Source of the DNA: Lachnospiraceae bacterium
GTDB lineage: Bacteria > Bacillota_A > Clostridia > Lachnospirales > Lachnospiraceae
Direction: 5' to 3'
Assembly: GCA_031262285.1 (NCBI GenBank)
Contig: JAISHZ010000349.1
Location: 1-8,743, forward strand
Length of the DNA stretch: 8,743 nucleotides
Below, in pieces: positions 5,266-8,743 of this stretch. The notes under the pieces were generated by a model. That model was given only the letters and a program-made list of their open reading frames with translations, did not search any database and had not been told where the DNA came from. Each line of letters starts with the position of its first letter. Positions within the stretch are counted from its first letter, which is position 1. A program made the translations under genes and the position numbers.

Positions 5266-6708
5266 TTATACTCCTGCCATAGCGTCAAAAGTGCCTACCA
5301 TATTTAACCTTCCATACCCCCATTCGCGTGATGGGTAGGATATATCACTACTGCGAATCGCGCCTCGAATGAAATAGTTACTACTTTCGCGGCTCTCCGT
5401 CTGCATTCCGCTATTGCCAAGAACCGCCCACTGCATGAACTGAGCGACACCGCCTGCTGCCAAAGCGGCGGCAAGACAACTTCCGGAACGCTTCCCGTAT
5501 ATCGTAGACACATCCACTCCTGGTGCGGCAAAATCCGGTCGTATCGCTCCTGTTCTGCTAAATCCACGCCCCGACTCCAGATAAAAGCTGTTATTGGCGT
5601 CGTTGTATGCCGTCACACAGATAATCCCGCTCCCCACTGAGGGTGGTGTAAGCGTCGTGAAAGGATCCGGCGCCAAAAAAGTGGCCGGAGCGGTCATAAA
5701 CTGTGTGATCGGCAGCCACAGATGGAATCCTCCGCTGTAGACCTCCCCAACAGAATTCACTCGAAAGTTCCAGATACCCGGTGTGGGATCCTCAATCCGC
5801 AATATGATCAATTCTTCTCCGGAAGTCGGTTCTACCAATCTGCTATCAACCGTTACTTTGGTATTTTCATAAATAAAACCATACGTAATACTTTGCCTTA
5901 TCCCGAGACGAACGGATGGTACGGTCTCCCCACCCGGAGATCGAATCGTGATATTAAATACATCCGGTACTTCCCCCCAAAACTCCAAAAAGAACCCTCT
6001 GTGATTCTCAGAAACCAATATTTCAACATCTTGATACCCGCTTCCAATCCCTTCTTTTTGAAGGATACCGGAATAATGATGTGCTGCGTTCCCTTCATTC
6101 CCTCCGCTCATCACGACTGCTCGACTGGATTTTAACGCAATATCGTTTAAGTACACCGAAAGTGCGGATTTCCCACCATGACTACCCATATTGGTGCCAA
6201 TACCTAAGCAAATCACGACCGGGCGGCGGTATGGCATTGCAAACGAGTCCGCATATTTCACGCCGAGCATAATATCCTGCTCCGCATATGCAGGCACATC
6301 GTCGGGAAGTAAGTAGTACTCCCTCAGATTTTGCTTGCATTCTTTCAGCTTTACCACCACGATTTCGGCATCGGGCGCTCCCCCCAGAAAACTCCGACCA
6401 CCATTGACGCGGCTACCTGCTGCCACACTGGCTAAACACGTTCCGTGTCCATTTTCATCACGCGATGGGACGATCGCATAAGGATCGTCTGATTCCAGTG
6501 CAGTATTGATCGTCTCTTTTCTGTACTCTGTTCCATATAGAAAACCTTCCGGCGGTGTTCCACTTTGAATCGTCTGATCCCAGATCGAAAGGATTCGACT
6601 ATTCCCCTCTTCGTCTCGAAAAAGTTCACTGGTATAATCTATTCCCTCTCGTGTAATCAAAATGCCCGATGAAATCATCACATACCCTAATTTGCTGAAA
6701 ATGCCCAT
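5266..6708 (-). CDS. N-terminally truncated Csp-like subtilase (family S8), probable pseudoprotease
   Basis: A 480-aa subtilisin fold of the clostridial Csp type, whose members process or signal activation of the cortex hydrolase SleC in spore germination. Family hallmarks: GIDYTSELFR and RILSIWDQTI near the N-terminus, the His motif DENGHGT (H88), oxyanion SGGNEGN (N204), a beta-rich insert of about residues 225-335 like the Csp jellyroll, then FAAPGVDVSTIYG and the nucleophile region. Csp proteins normally carry a ~90-residue prodomain before the Asp strand; here it is absent and the ORF begins right at the catalytic domain. The usual D-T/S-G is R20-E-G, and the usual GTS is G-S-C411, so Asp and Ser are replaced while His and Asn remain. 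The start overlaps the recombinase 3' end by 22 bp. ATG 6708 has no ribosome site, and ATG 6678 has only a weak AGGG. It is probably a fragment, or a pseudoprotease translated by read-through. Confidence 0.85.
   Translation of the reverse strand: MGIFSKLGYVMISSGILITREGIDYTSELFRDEEGNSRILSIWDQTIQSGTPPEGFLYGTEYRKETINTALESDDPYAIVPSRDENGHGTCLASVAAGSRVNGGRSFLGGAPDAEIVVVKLKECKQNLREYYLLPDDVPAYAEQDIMLGVKYADSFAMPYRRPVVICLGIGTNMGSHGGKSALSVYLNDIALKSSRAVVMSGGNEGNAAHHYSGILQKEGIGSGYQDVEILVSENHRGFFLEFWGEVPDVFNITIRSPGGETVPSVRLGIRQSITYGFIYENTKVTVDSRLVEPTSGEELIILRIEDPTPGIWNFRVNSVGEVYSGGFHLWLPITQFMTAPATFLAPDPFTTLTPPSVGSGIICVTAYNDANNSFYLESGRGFSRTGAIRPDFAAPGVDVSTIYGKRSGSCLAAALAAGGVAQFMQWAVLGNSGMQTESRESSNYFIRGAIRSSDISYPSREWGYGRLNMVGTFDAMAGV
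6659..6706. other. Candidate recombinase attachment junction
   Basis: The recombinase reading frame ends (6687) inside the start of the subtilase ORF, exactly where subtilase homology begins and its prodomain is missing. AAAATGCCC occurs twice here (6659-6667 and 6698-6706), 39 bp apart, a short direct repeat of the sort found in att half-sites. Large serine recombinases often lie with one gene end within tens of bases of an attachment site. The precise crossover cannot be fixed without the unoccupied locus. Confidence 0.35.
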
Positions 6709-8288
6709 AGGATTTCGAGGCGATTTGTGTGATATAGGGTTATTTTTTCTATGAAAATGGCTGCTGTCGTATGGAAATACCTTTTTTCGCTGTTCGTTAT
6801 GCTCTGTGCAACAAAACTGTTTCGGGTAAGCCTTGCAATACTTTGCATTTGCTTTTCATAAAAATCGATTTCATTTTCTATTTTCGATATCTTGTCATTT
6901 GTATCTTGTATTTTTGGTATAGATAATCCATTTGTTTGACCCTTGAGGACATATTCCTCGTAAAACGAACGTTTCTGATGTTCCAAACGCTTTCGCTCTT
7001 TTCGTAACCGTTCACACGCCGATTTTGCTTGTACTTCCTTATGACCCTGAAGGATATCCCACTCTCGTTGCCAATGAATGAAATCCCCTTTTCTTTGCAG
7101 TTCTGTTTCCAGAGCATACAAAATGATTTCCTCGAAAAATCTTACATCCATTCTGCGGATGCAATCGGTCCAATCAGTGACATACCGATTTTCACACTCA
7201 AAGTACGCATGGATGCCACTCCGAAAACGGAGCGTTCTCCCACATTTTCCACAATACACTTTTCCCACTAGGGGATGTTTTCTGATTCCCTTCTCTACAG
7301 TTTGAAGCTTTCTATCTCTACCTTCGTATGGACTGTGTATCCAAGCTGTCTCGTCTTTTGGGATCATAGCTTGCAGTAATACCGCTTGGTGTTGCTGTTG
7401 GATACGCTGTTCGTTTCTTTTCGTAAGCTGTTCAAATTCCTCCCTTTCTATGATCGCGGGGTGATGATTATGGTGGATCTTTGGGGTCTCTCCATATACC
7501 ATGTCTCCGCAATAAAAAGCGTTTCGCAATATCCTGCATACCCCGCTTGCACTCCATAGCTTTTTCTCTCTTTTGGTCTCTTCTTTTGCATTTTCATGCG
7601 CAAGTTCTCCGCTCTTTGTAAGATGTCGCTTCATTTCGCGGTATTCAAATGGCGTTTTCACTTTTTTTCGATTGCATTCATGCGCAATTTTGATCGAACT
7701 CATGCCGGAAAGCGCCATGTCAAAAATATCTCTCACGACTTGTGCTTCCTCTATTACGATTTCGATTTGATTTTTATCTGTTTCCTTCTTTCGATACCCA
7801 AACGGCACATTCGCACAAGCATATTCCCCCATTTCCTTTTTCGCCAGTAATGCGCTTTTTACTTTGACTGAGAGGTCTTTGCTGTAAAGATCATAAAGCA
7901 GGGTCTTAAAATTGGTCGCCAAATCTGCCGTCTTCATCCTGTCGCTGTCATAATGGTCTGATATCGATAGAAAGCGAATCCCCCAAAAGGGAAAGAGTCG
8001 TTCCAAATAGGAGCCCAATTCGATATAATCCCTTGAAAAACGTGAAAAATCTTTCACCAGTATGCCGTCCACCTTTCCCTGTTGTGCTTCCTGTAACAGT
8101 AACTGAACAGCCGGTCGGTTAAAATTGGTTCCGGTATAGCCGTCATCGATATATTCTGTGATTTCACATTCCCCAAATTGTTCCTGCGCGGCTTTTCGTA
8201 AGAGGTTACGCTGATTACTGATGCTGTTGCTTTCTGTTTCGATCCATTCATCTTCTTTTGAAAGTCGCATATAAATTGCAATCTTCAT
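6687..8288 (-). CDS. Large serine recombinase (TnpX/TndX-type integrase)
   Basis: A 533-aa site-specific recombinase that cuts and religates DNA through a covalent 5'-phosphoserine. The resolvase domain (about residues 2-150) has IYMRLSKED with the nucleophile Ser10, YTGTNFNRP and the conserved VKDFSRFSRDY (78-88). A Recombinase domain follows (about 155-290, with FGYRK and WSASGVCRILRN). The zinc ribbon has CGKC at 346-349, then C365 and C376. A long charged coiled coil (about 415-480) precedes the C-terminal strand ITLYHTNRLEILWAF. The length is normal for the family and nothing is missing. The start at 8288 has AAAGGA at good spacing and places the nucleophile near the N-terminus. An ATG at 8321 would add 11 residues but has no ribosome site. 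The last codons overlap the truncated subtilase. The upstream region is the left arm of the foldback element. The family call is secure; the element it moves is not delimited. Confidence 0.95.
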   Translation of the reverse strand: MKIAIYMRLSKEDEWIETESNSISNQRNLLRKAAQEQFGECEITEYIDDGYTGTNFNRPAVQLLLQEAQQGKVDGILVKDFSRFSRDYIELGSYLERLFPFWGIRFLSISDHYDSDRMKTADLATNFKTLLYDLYSKDLSVKVKSALLAKKEMGEYACANVPFGYRKKETDKNQIEIVIEEAQVVRDIFDMALSGMSSIKIAHECNRKKVKTPFEYREMKRHLTKSGELAHENAKEETKREKKLWSASGVCRILRNAFYCGDMVYGETPKIHHNHHPAIIEREEFEQLTKRNEQRIQQQHQAVLLQAMIPKDETAWIHSPYEGRDRKLQTVEKGIRKHPLVGKVYCGKCGRTLRFRSGIHAYFECENRYVTDWTDCIRRMDVRFFEEIILYALETELQRKGDFIHWQREWDILQGHKEVQAKSACERLRKERKRLEHQKRSFYEEYVLKGQTNGLSIPKIQDTNDKISKIENEIDFYEKQMQSIARLTRNSFVAQSITNSEKRYFHTTAAIFIEKITLYHTNRLEILWAFSAN

Positions 8289-8333
8289 GATTATGATCCT
8301 TTGCGTTACTGAGAGATTCATTGTTGTTATTTC

Positions 8334-8578
8334 ACGCGTTCGCCGATCTAAGTTTCAAAGACATGGTATCCCGGACGAACCGCACAGAGCCGTAGGGACT
8401 TTTGGGTGTTAGACTCTCTGAACGTTCCGATGAGCCCATAGCAGTGAAAATGCGCGCACAAGCAAGCGCTCATTTTCACTTGGTCTCATCTCCACAGAAC
8501 GTATAACACCCAAAAGTCCCTACGGCTCTGTGCGGTTCTGTGCATCGATTCGCTATAAGCTTAGATAGGCAAACGCGT
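8334..8578. repeat. ~245-bp nested foldback (palindromic) element
   Basis: A perfect 35-bp inverted repeat has arms 8377-8411 and 8504-8538. Imperfect pairing continues outward to ACGCGTT (8334-8340) and AACGCGT (8572-8578). Inside is a second stem, AGTGAAAATG (8443-8452) with CATTTTCACT (8471-8480), extended by GCGC/GCGC across an 8-nt loop (8458-8465), with shorter GATGAG/CTCATC and ACGTTC/GAACGT pairings between. It has no coding capacity. The single strand or RNA would fold into one long, branched hairpin. It sits directly upstream of the recombinase gene. Confidence 0.85.
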
Positions 8579-8582
8579 GTAT

Positions 8583-8694
8583 TAATGGCATTTACTTATA
8601 TCTTCTGATGCAAATGTCAACTACAGGAAGCGATATTGAATCATCTCTTTTTGAGGTTTGTCGATGCCTAAAACCATTAAGCTGTAGTTCCATG
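8583..8694 (-). repeat. 110-bp terminal-inverted-repeat element, copy 4 (reverse, diverged)
   Basis: The left end TAATGGCATTTACTTATA (8583-8600) matches the 18-bp terminal repeat with changes. The interior, read on the minus strand, keeps GACAAACCTCAAAAAGAG, TGATTCAATATCGCTTCC and TGTAGTTGACATTTGCAT, clearly homologous to copies 1-3. The right end (about 8675-8694) has decayed. It starts 4 bp after the foldback element. Confidence 0.7.
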
Positions 8695-8743
8695 TGTGTT
8701 TTTCTACTTACATTCAGTTGTCCCGTAATTAAACGGCATTTGA
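8695..8743. other. Right edge of the window, nothing recognised
   Basis: No gene, repeat or signal could be supported in this last stretch. The missing N-terminal part of the subtilase is not visible here on either strand. Confidence 0.4.

Noticed and set aside
8377..8538. Intrinsic transcription terminator
   Set aside because: The stem is far longer than a terminator, branched, and not followed by a T-tract on either strand.
1..8743. tRNA, rRNA or known riboswitch
   Set aside because: No cloverleaf, rRNA-like conserved block or recognisable riboswitch core was found by eye on either strand. A covariance-model search would settle this.

Overview
The window looks like accessory DNA from a low-to-moderate GC, spore-forming member of the Clostridia (Bacillota). 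The evidence is strong Shine-Dalgarno sites with several TTG starts, a TnpX-type large serine recombinase, a holin-superfamily-III-like protein, a collagen-like Gly-X-Y protein and a Csp-family subtilase of the kind used in clostridial spore germination. The species cannot be named from the sequence.

Layout. 1-408: AT-rich non-coding DNA with a 58-bp tandem duplication and a strong promoter. 409-1840, plus strand: a 60-residue Cys-containing peptide gene, then hairpins, repeats and a possible 16-codon mini-ORF, then a UlaG-like metallo-beta-lactamase-fold hydrolase with its own promoter. 1841-2074: remains of a very short ORF. 2075-3179, minus strand: a two-gene unit with a holin-like membrane protein upstream of an orphan Cache-type sensor that has no output domain. 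3180-4060: gene-free and packed with repeats, with three copies of a ~110-bp terminal-inverted-repeat element and a partial copy of a second repeat. 4061-4738: collagen-like protein. 5001-5192: small hypothetical gene. 5266-8288, minus strand: a large serine recombinase whose 3' end overlaps the 5' end of an N-terminally truncated Csp-like subtilase. 8334-8743: a ~245-bp foldback element beside a fourth, diverged 110-bp element.

Most interesting points. (1) The Csp-like gene begins almost exactly where its catalytic domain should start. Its prodomain is missing and recombinase DNA abuts the break, as if a serine-integrase element had inserted into a germination-protease gene. This recalls the skin and SPbeta interruptions of sporulation genes, but only one junction is visible, so programmed excision is a hypothesis. 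(2) The same protein keeps His and the oxyanion Asn but has Arg at the Asp position and Cys at the nucleophile position, so it is a likely pseudoprotease. (3) Two repeat families, the 110-bp element and the foldback, occur close together at two places about 5 kb apart. (4) The peptide/mini-ORF/hydrolase block and the holin/Cache pair do not match systems I can name.
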